Positions 51,778 through 60,944 of a stretch of 64,000 nt of DNA are shown piece by piece (the first letter of the stretch is position 1; every line of letters begins with the position of its first letter). Position numbers and translations under genes: made by a program. The notes under the pieces are model-generated. The model was not told the origin of the DNA, ran no database searches, and saw only the letters and a list, made by a program, of their open reading frames with translations. This DNA comes from Buchnera aphidicola (Brachycaudus tragopogonis) (GTDB lineage Bacteria; Pseudomonadota; Gammaproteobacteria; Enterobacterales; Enterobacteriaceae). The stretch lies in the NCBI RefSeq assembly GCF_964059175.1, contig NZ_OZ060418.1, forward strand, positions 434,001-498,000, read 5' to 3'.

Positions 51778-52650
51778 ATGAGTGATAATCATTCACAAAA
51801 ATGCGATAAAATAAATAGAAAAGGTTTTTTCTCTATTTTATTAAATCAAATTTTTCATGATGAACCTAAAAACAGAGAAGAACTATTAGTATTAATTCGT
51901 GATTCAGAACAAAATGAACTAATTGATCAAGACACTTGCGATATGCTAGAAGGAGTTATGCATATTGCAAAAAAAAGAATTAAAGAAATTATGATTCCAA
52001 GAACACAAATGATAACATTAAAATTAAATTATAATTTAAACAAGTGTCTAGATATTATTATTGAATCTGCACATTCACGATTTCCAGTAATGAGTAGTGA
52101 TAAAAATTATGTTGAAGGATTTTTAATTGCTAAAGATTTATTACCTTTTATGAAAAATTCTACAAGTGTATTCTGTATAAAAAATATATTACGATCAGCA
52201 GTTGTAGTTCCAGAAAGTAAATATGTAGATAGAATGTTAAAAGAATTTCGATCAAAAAGAAATCATATGGCAATAGTAATAGATGAATTTGGAGCTGTTT
52301 CAGGTTTAGTAACTATAGAAGATATACTTGAATTAATCGTAGGTGAAATTCAAGATGAATATGATGATGAAGAAAAAATCAATATTAGAAAACTACAAAA
52401 ATGTGTATTTTCTGTTAGAGCACTAACAGAAATCAAAGAATTTAATGAAACTTTTAATACTAATTTTAAAGATGATGAAGTAGACACTATAGGAGGATTG
52501 GTAATGAAAGAATTTGGTCATTTACCTAGTCGTGGTGAAAGTATTAATATTCATGATTACTCTTTTAAAATTTCTATGGCAGATAGTAGTAAAGTCATAC
52601 AAATACATGTCACTGTTCCGGAGAATAAAATACCAATTTTAAAAGAATAA
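51778..52650 (+). CDS. ybeX: CBS-domain protein YbeX (CorC)
   Basis: Cytosolic protein linked to magnesium and cobalt efflux, and in E. coli to ribosome function. The 290-residue protein (E. coli 292) has an N-terminal region with VMHIAKKRIKEIMIPRTQM, two CBS repeats (SRFPVMSSDKNYVEGFLIAKDL and a second ending in GLVTIEDILELIVGEI), and a C-terminal CorC/HlyC transporter-associated domain (DTIGGLVMKEFGHLP). In E. coli lnt follows it; here lnt is absent and leuS comes next. Confidence 0.94.
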   Translation: MSDNHSQKCDKINRKGFFSILLNQIFHDEPKNREELLVLIRDSEQNELIDQDTCDMLEGVMHIAKKRIKEIMIPRTQMITLKLNYNLNKCLDIIIESAHSRFPVMSSDKNYVEGFLIAKDLLPFMKNSTSVFCIKNILRSAVVVPESKYVDRMLKEFRSKRNHMAIVIDEFGAVSGLVTIEDILELIVGEIQDEYDDEEKINIRKLQKCVFSVRALTEIKEFNETFNTNFKDDEVDTIGGLVMKEFGHLPSRGESINIHDYSFKISMADSSKVIQIHVTVPENKIPILKE

Positions 52651-52781
52651 TAATATTAATTATTGTCATTTACAATGTTAAAAAATAAAAAAAACATATA
52701 AAAATTAATTTTTAATCTATCATCTAATTAATATTATAAAAAAATTAGATTGATTAAATATTTTATTGTTGAGATAAAACC

Positions 52782-55352
52782 ATGGAAAAAGAATATTTAC
52801 CTGAAAAAATCGAATTTTATGTGCAAGAATTTTGGAAAAAAAACAAAACTTTTCAAGTAAACGAAGATTCTAAAAAAGAAAAATATTATTGCCTTCCAAT
52901 GCTTCCATATCCTTCAGGAAAATTACATATAGGTCATGTTAGAAATTATACTATAAGCGATGTTATTGCACGACATCAAAGAATGTTAGGAAAAAATGTC
53001 TTACAACCTATGGGTTGGGATGCTTTTGGACTACCTGCTGAAGAAGCTGCTATAAAAAATAATACTGTTCCTGTATCTTGGACGAATGAAAATATAAAAC
53101 ACATGAAAAAACAATTGCAATCATTAGGTTTTAGTTATGATTGGAGTCGAGAAATAACAACATGTAAACCAGAATATTATCGATGGGAACAATGGTTTTT
53201 TACAAAATTATATGAAAAAAAACTAGTCTATAGAAAAAATAGTTTAGTGAACTGGTGTTCATACGATAAAACTGTTTTAGCTAATGAACAAGTTATTGAT
53301 GGTTCCTGCTGGAGATGTCAAAACAAAATTAAAATAAAAAAAATACCTCAATGGTTTATAAAGATCAGAAAATATGCTGAATCTTTATATCAAGACTTAA
53401 AAAAATTGACTCATTGGCCTGAAAATGTAAAAAATATGCAACGAAACTGGATTGGAAGAACGAAGGGATATGAAATAACTTTGAATATTGTAAACAATGA
53501 TCAACAATTAAAAGTATTTACGAATAGATTAGATCTTATAATGGGTGCTACATTTATTGTGATATCTCCTTGTCATAAATTATCTATAAATTTATCTAAA
53601 AAAAATATTTTAATTAAAAATTTTATAAAAAAATATAAATATTTCTCACAAGAAGAAATAGAACAAGTAAAGTATCAAGGCATTAATACAAATATGTTTA
53701 CTATTCATCCAATTACAGAAAAAAAAATGCCGATTTGGATCGCTAATTTTACTCTACAAAAATATAGAACAAAATCAATATTATCTATTCCTGGACATAA
53801 TGAAAATGATTGGAACTTTGCAATAAAATATAATTTAAAAATAAAACATGTAGTTATGAACTCTGAGACAAAAGAATACACACCATACACTTCTTTTATA
53901 GATAAAAAAGGAATATTATTTAATTCTAAACAATTTGATGGTTTAAATTTTAAAGATAGCACTGAAAAAATACAAAAAATACTTTTTGAAAAGAAAATAT
54001 TGAAACCCAAAATTAATTATAAATTACAAGATTGGTGTGTATCAAGACAACGATACTGGGGAACACCTATTCCCATGGCAAAGCTCAAAAATGGAAAAAT
54101 TATACCAATCCCTGAAGATAACCTGCCTGTTTGTTTACCAGATATTAATACCTCCAATAAACGTATTGATGCTGATTCTAAATGGGCTCAAATTTTTATT
54201 AACGGTCAGGCTGCTGTTAGAGAAACAGATACATTTGATACTTTTATAGAATCATCTTGGTACTATGCAAGATATACTTGTCCAAATTTTAATAAAGGCA
54301 TGATTGATCCAACAGCATCTAAATATTGGCTACCTGTTGATCAATATGTTGGAGGTATAGAACATGCAACTATGCATTTAATGTATTTTCGTTTCTATCA
54401 CAAACTACTACGTGATTTTAAACTAGTTGACTTTGATGAACCAGTCAAAAATTTATTATGTCAAGGTATGGTGCTTTCAGAAGCTTTTTATGAAATAGGA
54501 CAAAACTCCCAAAGAAATTGGATTCATTCATCAAATGTATTAAAAAAACGTGATTTAAAAGGAAAAATTGTAAAATCCTACAATGCGCAAGGCAAAGAAT
54601 TAATTTATGCAGGAATGATTAAAATGTCTAAATCTAAAAATAATGGAATTGAACCAGAATTAATAATTAAACGTTACGGTGCTGATACAATACGTTTATT
54701 TATCATGTTTGCTGCTCCTGTAGAATCATCTCTAGAATGGAAAGAATCAAGTGTAAAAGGAATTTATCGTTTTTTAAAAAAATTATGGATACTGATATTT
54801 AATTATCTTCAAATAAGCAAAACGCATAAAAATATAAACTTGACGTATTTAAATCATCAACAAACTGAATTACGCTATCAATTACACAAAACTATAAAAA
54901 AAGTTTCTGACGATATAAGTCGTCGAAAATCGTTCAATACTGCTATTTCTGCAATTATGGAACTAGTCAATCAACTGATAAAAGCTCCAATAAAAGAAGA
55001 AAAAGATAAATCTATTTTACGAGAATCTTTAATTTCTGTAATTAAAATGCTATATCCATTTACACCTCACTTTTGTTTTTTTGTTTGGAAATATTTTAAT
55101 AAAAATGTTTCTATCGACAATGAAAAATGGCCTGTTTATGACAAAAAAATATTATTAAAAAAATATAACATTATTATTATTCAAATTGATGGAAAAAAAA
55201 GAAGTACTATAAAAATTTCTAATAACTTAAAAAAAGAAAAAATATTGTTAGATGCACAAAAACAAAATATTATTCAAAAATATTTAAGTAATAAAAAAAT
55301 AAAAAAAACAATATATATTCCAAATAAAATTATAAATTTTGTAATATCATAA
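52782..55352 (+). CDS. leuS: Leucyl-tRNA synthetase with decayed editing site
   Basis: Charges tRNA-Leu. The 856-residue protein (E. coli 860) has HIGH motif PYPSGKLHIGHVRNY near residues 43-57 and the KMSKS motif IKMSKSKNNGI near residue 620. The CP1 editing domain is present but altered: E. coli TTRPDT (247-252) reads TNRLDL at the same positions, GTG before the active-site loop reads RTK, and GHDQRD reads GHNEND. The universally conserved last aspartate is kept. Aminoacylation motifs look sound, so the enzyme should charge leucine but may not edit isoleucine or norvaline. lptE, next in E. coli, is missing before holA. Confidence 0.97.
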   Translation: MEKEYLPEKIEFYVQEFWKKNKTFQVNEDSKKEKYYCLPMLPYPSGKLHIGHVRNYTISDVIARHQRMLGKNVLQPMGWDAFGLPAEEAAIKNNTVPVSWTNENIKHMKKQLQSLGFSYDWSREITTCKPEYYRWEQWFFTKLYEKKLVYRKNSLVNWCSYDKTVLANEQVIDGSCWRCQNKIKIKKIPQWFIKIRKYAESLYQDLKKLTHWPENVKNMQRNWIGRTKGYEITLNIVNNDQQLKVFTNRLDLIMGATFIVISPCHKLSINLSKKNILIKNFIKKYKYFSQEEIEQVKYQGINTNMFTIHPITEKKMPIWIANFTLQKYRTKSILSIPGHNENDWNFAIKYNLKIKHVVMNSETKEYTPYTSFIDKKGILFNSKQFDGLNFKDSTEKIQKILFEKKILKPKINYKLQDWCVSRQRYWGTPIPMAKLKNGKIIPIPEDNLPVCLPDINTSNKRIDADSKWAQIFINGQAAVRETDTFDTFIESSWYYARYTCPNFNKGMIDPTASKYWLPVDQYVGGIEHATMHLMYFRFYHKLLRDFKLVDFDEPVKNLLCQGMVLSEAFYEIGQNSQRNWIHSSNVLKKRDLKGKIVKSYNAQGKELIYAGMIKMSKSKNNGIEPELIIKRYGADTIRLFIMFAAPVESSLEWKESSVKGIYRFLKKLWILIFNYLQISKTHKNINLTYLNHQQTELRYQLHKTIKKVSDDISRRKSFNTAISAIMELVNQLIKAPIKEEKDKSILRESLISVIKMLYPFTPHFCFFVWKYFNKNVSIDNEKWPVYDKKILLKKYNIIIIQIDGKKRSTIKISNNLKKEKILLDAQKQNIIQKYLSNKKIKKTIYIPNKIINFVIS

Positions 55353-55388
55353 TAAAATGATCTCTTTTAAAAAATATGATTATTTTAA

Positions 55389-56411
55389 ATGAAAATTATA
55401 CCCCCAGAACACCTTAAAGAATCTTTAATTAACAACTTAAATTCTTGTTATGTTCTTTTAGGAGAAGATTTATGTTTAATAAATAAAAATCAAAATTTGA
55501 TTTTAAAGTATGCCAATCAAAAAGGATTTACAGAAATAATTATTATTGATATAAAACATGATACAGATTGGAAAAAAGTAATTAATTTTTGCAAAACAAG
55601 AAATTTATTTCTAAAAAAAACAAGTTTAATTGTTAATTTCATTACAAAAACGCTAAATATTAGTTTAGTCAAAAATATTAATAGAATATCTTTTTTATTA
55701 AATGTAGAAATTTTAATACTATTAAAATTAAATCACCTATCAGGTTGTATTCAAACAAAAAAAATACTAGATAAGTTGCAATTTTTTAGCAGTATAATTT
55801 CTTGTTTTACACCTTATAACATAAATTTTAATAGATGGATTAAACATGAAATTTATGAAAAAAATATCAATATAGAAAAACAAGCTTTTTTTTTGTTATG
55901 TAAATACTATGAAGGAGATACTTTATTTATACATAAAGTTTTAGATGTGTTATCAATGACATTTCCTAATACTGATATTACATTAGAAAAAATTAAAAAA
56001 GTGATTCTTGATTGCTTTAATTTTTCAGAATTACATTGGATTAATGCTATTTTTCAAGGACAAACAAAAAAAGCTATTTATATTTTAAATATCTTTCATC
56101 AACAAAAATACAATCCTTTAATTTTAATACGTCAACTGCAAAAAGATTTACTAATATTAATTTATATGAATCGTGATAAAAATATTAATGTCAATATGTT
56201 TTTAAAACAAAACAATGTTTGGAACACACGATATAAATTTTTTATAAATGCTCTTAATAAAATTAATAATCATATTTATTTAAAAGCAATAACAATTTTA
56301 GTCAATATAGAAATTAATATTAAACAAAAATATAACAATTCTGTATGGATTCAATTACAAGAACTAACTTTAATGATAAGTTCACTGATATTTTATAAAT
56401 CAATAAACTAA
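55389..56411 (+). CDS. holA: DNA polymerase III delta subunit
   Basis: Delta subunit of the clamp loader that opens the beta sliding clamp. The 340 residues (E. coli 343) align along the whole length, with low identity typical of fast-evolving symbiont genes: AYVLLGED-like YVLLGEDLCLI near residues 22-32, DTDWKKVINFCKTRNLF, CKYYEGDTLFIHKVLDVLS, LHWINAIFQGQTKKA and SVWIQLQELTLM. It lies between leuS and nadD as in E. coli. Confidence 0.93.
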   Translation: MKIIPPEHLKESLINNLNSCYVLLGEDLCLINKNQNLILKYANQKGFTEIIIIDIKHDTDWKKVINFCKTRNLFLKKTSLIVNFITKTLNISLVKNINRISFLLNVEILILLKLNHLSGCIQTKKILDKLQFFSSIISCFTPYNINFNRWIKHEIYEKNINIEKQAFFLLCKYYEGDTLFIHKVLDVLSMTFPNTDITLEKIKKVILDCFNFSELHWINAIFQGQTKKAIYILNIFHQQKYNPLILIRQLQKDLLILIYMNRDKNINVNMFLKQNNVWNTRYKFFINALNKINNHIYLKAITILVNIEINIKQKYNNSVWIQLQELTLMISSLIFYKSIN

Positions 56412-56414
56412 AAA

Positions 56415-57055
56415 ATGAAAAAATTACATGCAATATTTGGTGGAAATTTTGATCCAATTCATTATGGTCATATTTATTCTGCTGAAAAATTAGCACAAAG
56501 ACTATCTATAGAAAAGATAATATTGTTACCGAATAATAATCCTCCACATCGAGCGCAAACAAAAACATCTATTATAGATAAAATTAATATGATTAAACTT
56601 GCAGTATATGATAATTCTTTATTTGAAGTAAGTTATTTAGAAATAGAAAGAAAACATGTATTTTTCACTGTAGATACATTAAAAAAAATTAGAAAAAAAA
56701 TAGGTTTTTTACAATCTTTATGTTTTATAATAGGTGAAGATAACTTACAAAGTTTTAACTTATGGAAAGATTGGAAAAAAATATTATTATATTCTCACTT
56801 ATTAATTTGTCCTAGAAAATATAAAAAAAAAATTATTCATTAACACAATGGATCAACTCTCATATTACAAGAGATGCTAATATTTTACATCAAAAACCAT
56901 TTGGATATATTTTTTTTTCAGATATAGAAACTATCAACATTTCTTCCAGTCAAATAAGAGAGAACTATTTTTCTGGTAAAAGTTCATATGGACTCTTACC
57001 TCCAATGGTACATAAATATATTATATTAAAAAAATTATACTATAATCAATTATAG
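56415..57055 (+). CDS. nadD: Nicotinate-mononucleotide adenylyltransferase, split by an A10 frameshift
   Basis: Makes deamido-NAD from nicotinate mononucleotide and ATP, an essential NAD step. The first 142 residues carry the nucleotidyltransferase motif GGNFDPIHYGH (residues 9-19) and FIIGEDNLQSF, then stop at TAA 56841-56843. The rest is in another frame: TQWINSHITRDANIL and the C-terminal motif NISSSQIREN with a stop at 57055. One extra A in the A10 run 56823-56832 joins them into about 213 residues, the E. coli length. Without the tail the conserved ISSSxIR motif would be lost, so function depends on slippage or on a sequence error. It starts three bases after holA. Confidence 0.88.
56823..56832 (+). 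other. A10 slippage tract in nadD
   Basis: Ten A residues mark the exact change of frame in nadD. An 11-A transcript restores the full enzyme. Both halves keep family motifs, which argues that selection still acts on both. Confidence 0.75.
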
Positions 57056-57104
57056 TTTTTTTATCTATTAAAAAAATATTTTTAACAATTAATTTTAAAA
57101 TGTA

Positions 57105-57341
57105 ATGAAAAAAAAAAATAATATTATATTAAATTTAATTGGACTTCGATGTCCAGAACCAATTATGATTATTCGGAAAACACTTCGAAATATGAAAAAC
57201 AACGAAAAAATATTAGTATTAGCAGATGACCCTTCTACAAAAAGAGATATTCCATATTTCTGTCATTTTATGGAACATCAATTAATCGAACATAATATTA
57301 AAATTAAACCATATCGTTATTTATTAAAAAAAGGATTATAA
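57105..57341 (+). CDS. tusA: Sulfur carrier protein TusA
   Basis: Accepts sulfur from IscS as a persulfide and passes it to the TusBCD relay for 2-thiouridine formation in tRNA. The 78-residue protein (E. coli 81) has the active-site motif [15 protein letters not shown] with the sulfur-carrying cysteine at residue 16. An A11 run at 57108-57118 forms its second to fifth codons in frame. It stands after nadD with its own upstream spacer. Confidence 0.95.
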   Translation: MKKKNNIILNLIGLRCPEPIMIIRKTLRNMKNNEKILVLADDPSTKRDIPYFCHFMEHQLIEHNIKIKPYRYLLKKGL

Positions 57342-57496
57342 ATTAAAACATTTAAAACTAAAACATTTTTTCAACACTATGAAAATAGTTACTATTAATT
57401 ATAAAATATTTAATATATACACCTAACATTTAATATATTAAGATATATTAAAATATAGTGTATATATTAGTAAAATATTGTTTAAAAATAAAAATA

Positions 57497-58612
57497 TTAT
57501 AAGTTAATCAATAGATTTAACATTCTTCTTAAAGGTTCTGCAGCACCCCATAATAATTGATCTCCGACAGTAAAAGCAGATAAATATTTTTCACCCATAT
57601 TAAGTTTCCTTAAACGACCTATTGGTATATCTAATGAACCAGTTACAGCAGATGGAGTTAATTTTAATAACGTATCTTCTACATTGTTAGGAACAATATT
57701 CACCCAATCATTGTGATTTTCTATAATTTCTTTAATGTTTTCAAGAGATATATTTTTTGTTAATTTAATTACAAACGATTGACTATGACATCGAAGCGAA
57801 CTAATGCGTACGCATATACCATCAATTAACACTTTATTTTTAAATCCTAAAATCTTGTTTGTTTCAAACTGACCTTTCCATTCTTCACGACTTTGTCCAT
57901 TATCCATTTTTACATCAATCCAAGGTATTAAACTTCCAGCTAACGGTATGGTAAAATTTTTAACAGGAAAATCGGATCGACGAGATATTTGAGTTACTTT
58001 ATGTTCAACATCTAAAACTGATAAAGATGGATTTAATAAATCTTGAGCAACAATATTATACAATGTTCCCATTTGCTGTAACAACTCAATAACGTGACGT
58101 GAACCAGCACCAGATGCTGCTTGATAAGTAGATACAGAAATCCATTCAATTAATTCTTTTTCAAATAAACCACCTAAAGACATAAGCATTAAACTTACTG
58201 TACAGTTTCCGCCTACAAAAGTTTTAATTCCTCTACTTATAGAATCTTGTATAAAATTGTAATTAACTGGATCTAATATAATTATAGAGTCATTTTCCAT
58301 TCGTAAAAGAGAAGCAGCATCAATCCAATAACCTTTCCAGCCACATTTTCTTAATATTGGATATATTGATTTAGTATAAAGACTACCTTGACATGTGATA
58401 ATAATATCCATTTCTTTTAACAAATCAATGTTATAAGCGTCTTGCAAGGTATTAGGTAATACATGTTTTATTCTAGGAGTATTTTGACCACATTGAGATG
58501 TAGAAAAAAAAATAGGATGAATTTTTAAAAAATCATTTTCTTCCTCCATACGTTTTAATAAAACTGATCCTACCATGCCACGCCAACCGATTAATCCAAC
58601 AGATTTCATCAT
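57497..58612 (-). CDS. asd: Aspartate-semialdehyde dehydrogenase
   Basis: Reduces aspartyl phosphate to aspartate semialdehyde, the branch point for lysine, threonine, methionine and diaminopimelate. The 371-residue protein (E. coli 367) has the NADP-binding [14 protein letters not shown] near residues 9-22, the catalytic cysteine at 137 in [15 protein letters not shown], and SQSFVIKL. Two adjacent ATGs (58612 and 58609) are possible starts; the second aligns best with E. coli. It is divergent from yhgN, its neighbour in E. coli too. Confidence 0.97.
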   Translation of the reverse strand: MMKSVGLIGWRGMVGSVLLKRMEEENDFLKIHPIFFSTSQCGQNTPRIKHVLPNTLQDAYNIDLLKEMDIIITCQGSLYTKSIYPILRKCGWKGYWIDAASLLRMENDSIIILDPVNYNFIQDSISRGIKTFVGGNCTVSLMLMSLGGLFEKELIEWISVSTYQAASGAGSRHVIELLQQMGTLYNIVAQDLLNPSLSVLDVEHKVTQISRRSDFPVKNFTIPLAGSLIPWIDVKMDNGQSREEWKGQFETNKILGFKNKVLIDGICVRISSLRCHSQSFVIKLTKNISLENIKEIIENHNDWVNIVPNNVEDTLLKLTPSAVTGSLDIPIGRLRKLNMGEKYLSAFTVGDQLLWGAAEPLRRMLNLLINL

Positions 58613-58965
58613 TAATACTTACACGGATTCTTTACATTAAAATATTGTTTTTTAATTTTAATAATTCATTTAAAGTAAAATTGTCCGGCTCCCAAAGATA
58701 ATAAGTAAAAGAATATTAATTAAATACAAAATTTTATATCAGAAAAATATATACTCTATATACAAGATTTAAAAAATTTCACTAAAAAAATTCAAACATA
58801 AAATTCTATTTTAATTTTAAATATACTATAAAATTATAATTTTATATTAAAAAAAACATTTATATAATTAAATTTAAAAAAATTAGCAATACATTTATAT
58901 ATTAGTATCTATTTTATAACGTTTTATATAAAAAATTCTACTTTAAAAGGACACAATAAATTAAA
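58613..58965. other. 353-base spacer between divergent asd and yhgN
   Basis: The longest gene-free stretch in the window. It is almost all A and T apart from a G+C-rich patch at 58681-58698 (TTGTCCGGCTCCCAAAG). It must contain the promoters of asd and yhgN, but I cannot point to clear -35 and -10 pairs, and no RNA gene or open frame with family features is visible. Confidence 0.5.
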
Positions 58966-59556
58966 ATGACTGAAATAATTTCTACCACTATATTGTTGAT
59001 TCTAATTATGGACCCTTTAGGGAATCTTCCAATATTTATGACAGTATTAAAACATCTGGAAGCAAAACGACAAAGAATTATAGTTATACGAGAAATGATT
59101 ATAGCGTTAATCGTTATGCTATTGTTCTTGTTTGTTGGAGAAAAAATACTTATTATTTTAAATTTAAAAACTGAAACTGTTTCAATATCTGGTGGTATTA
59201 TTTTATTTTTAATTGCGATTAAAATGATTTTTCCTTCTGAAGACAGTAATGGTGGAGCCGCTTCAAATGAAGAACCTTTTTTAGTACCTTTAGCTATTCC
59301 ATTAGTTGCTGGTCCATCTCTACTGGCAACATTAATGTTATTATCGCATCAATATCTACATCACATGTCTTATTTAGTTATATCATTACTCATAGCATGG
59401 TGTTTCACAATTATAATATTATTATTATCTAGTTTATTTTTAAAATTATTTGGAGCAAAAGGTGTTAACGCTTTAGAACGTCTTATGGGCTTAATTTTAA
59501 TAATGCTTTCAACTCAAATGTTTCTTGACGGAATCAGAGCATGGTTTAAAAATTAA
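58966..59556 (+). CDS. yhgN: MarC-family integral membrane protein YhgN
   Basis: A MarC-family inner-membrane protein of unknown function; the family was once linked to multidrug resistance without firm proof. The 196-residue protein (E. coli 197) has six predicted membrane segments and the family features LIMDPLGNLPIF near residues 14-25, IALIVMLLFLFVG, and PLAIPLVAGPSLLA in the middle. It lies beside asd as in E. coli. Retention in such a small genome suggests a useful transport role that is not known. Confidence 0.92.
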   Translation: MTEIISTTILLILIMDPLGNLPIFMTVLKHLEAKRQRIIVIREMIIALIVMLLFLFVGEKILIILNLKTETVSISGGIILFLIAIKMIFPSEDSNGGAASNEEPFLVPLAIPLVAGPSLLATLMLLSHQYLHHMSYLVISLLIAWCFTIIILLLSSLFLKLFGAKGVNALERLMGLILIMLSTQMFLDGIRAWFKN

Positions 59557-59613
59557 TAATTTTTTATATAAAAATATTTTTAACATAAATGTTTAATTAA
59601 GATTATATTCAAC

Positions 59614-59640
59614 AACCTGTTATTAATGTGATGACAGGTT
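59614..59640 (+). terminator. Stem-loop after yhgN
   Basis: AACCTGT (59614-59620) pairs with ACAGGTT (59634-59640) around a 13-base loop, followed by AAAATATTTTTTATT. It lies between yhgN and pgk. Confidence 0.55.
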
Positions 59641-59729
59641 AAAATATTTTTTATTGAAATAAAAAAAATTATTTCAGTTATTATAAAATAATGATGTAAA
59701 TATCATTGACTATAAAAAAGGTATTATAT

Positions 59730-60908
59730 ATGACTATAAAAAAAATGACTTCTTTAAATATAACAGGAAAAACAGTTTTAATAAGAAGTGATTTAAACGT
59801 TCCTATAAAAAATGGAATTATTCAATCTAAAGCTAGAATACTAGCTGCTCTTCCAACTATTCAACTAGCTATTAAAAACAATGCTAAAGTTATTATTATG
59901 TCTCATTTGGGAAGACCCAAAGAAGGATGCTATACAAAAAAATATTCTTTATTTCCTATCTTTGAATATTTAAAAAAAAAATTGAAACAAACAAATGTAT
60001 ATTTTTCTGACGATTATAAAAAAAGTATTAAAATTAACTCAGGAGAAGTAGTAGTTTTAGAAAATGTTCGTTTTAACAAAGGTGAATTAAGCAATAGTGA
60101 TGAACTATCTAAAAAATATTCTGAGTTATGCGATATATTTATAATGGATGCTTTTGGTAGTGCACATAGAATGCAATCATCCACTTATGGTATTGGAAAA
60201 TTTGTTAAAATTGCATGCGCTGGTCTACTTTTAATAAGTGAAATAAACGCTTTAAAAAAAGTATTAAAAAAACCAAAACGTCCTATGATAGCAATAGTCG
60301 GTGGATCAAAGGTATCTACTAAATTTAATATATTAAACAAATTATGTAAAATTGCAGATACTGTAATAGTTGGAGGTGGTATTGCTAATACTTTTTTAGC
60401 TATCGATTATAAAATTGGAAAATCATTATACGAACCAGATTTTGTATTTGAAGCTAAAAAATTACGTGATCAATACAATATTATTGTACCAATTGATTCC
60501 CGTGTTGGAAAAAATTTTCACAGAAATGAAAAATCTACGATTAAATTACCTATTAATATTCAAGAAGATGAAGAAATCATGGATTTTGGTGATGAATCTA
60601 TTAAAAATGTTATTAAAATTATTAAAAAATCTCAAACAATTATTTGGAATGGTCCAGTTGGAGTATTTGAATTTCCATTTTTTCGACAAGGCACCGAAAT
60701 GATTGCAAAAGAAATTGCAAAAAGTAATGCATTTTCGATAGCTGGAGGAGGCGATACATTGTCCGTTATTGATATGTTTGATATACAAAATAACATCTCT
60801 TACATTTCAACTGGAGGCGGGGCATTTTTAGAATTTATAGAAGGTAAAAAGCTACCTGCTATTGATATGTTAGAAAAAAACTTAAAACTAAATAATAGAA
60901 TTAATTAA
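59730..60908 (+). CDS. pgk: Phosphoglycerate kinase
   Basis: Glycolytic ATP-forming kinase (1,3-bisphosphoglycerate to 3-phosphoglycerate). From ATG 59730 it encodes 392 residues (E. coli 387), with VLIRSDLNVPIKNG near residues 17-30, SHLGRPKEG, VLENVRFNKGE, GGSKVSTK and C-terminal STGGGAFLEFIEGK. AAGG lies eight bases before this ATG. An in-frame TTG at 59706 is 24 bases upstream, in a partial repeat of the same sequence. An in-frame A10 run is at 59972-59981. It is upstream of fbaA in the conserved epd-pgk-fbaA order, with epd absent. Confidence 0.96.
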   Translation: MTIKKMTSLNITGKTVLIRSDLNVPIKNGIIQSKARILAALPTIQLAIKNNAKVIIMSHLGRPKEGCYTKKYSLFPIFEYLKKKLKQTNVYFSDDYKKSIKINSGEVVVLENVRFNKGELSNSDELSKKYSELCDIFIMDAFGSAHRMQSSTYGIGKFVKIACAGLLLISEINALKKVLKKPKRPMIAIVGGSKVSTKFNILNKLCKIADTVIVGGGIANTFLAIDYKIGKSLYEPDFVFEAKKLRDQYNIIVPIDSRVGKNFHRNEKSTIKLPINIQEDEEIMDFGDESIKNVIKIIKKSQTIIWNGPVGVFEFPFFRQGTEMIAKEIAKSNAFSIAGGGDTLSVIDMFDIQNNISYISTGGGAFLEFIEGKKLPAIDMLEKNLKLNNRIN

Positions 60909-60944
60909 TTTCAACTTGATAAATAAATAAAATAGGAAAAAAAA

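Noticed and set aside
53705-54249. Antisense and alternative-frame open stretches within leuS
   Set aside because: leuS is continuous here with recognisable motifs, so these frames are by-products.
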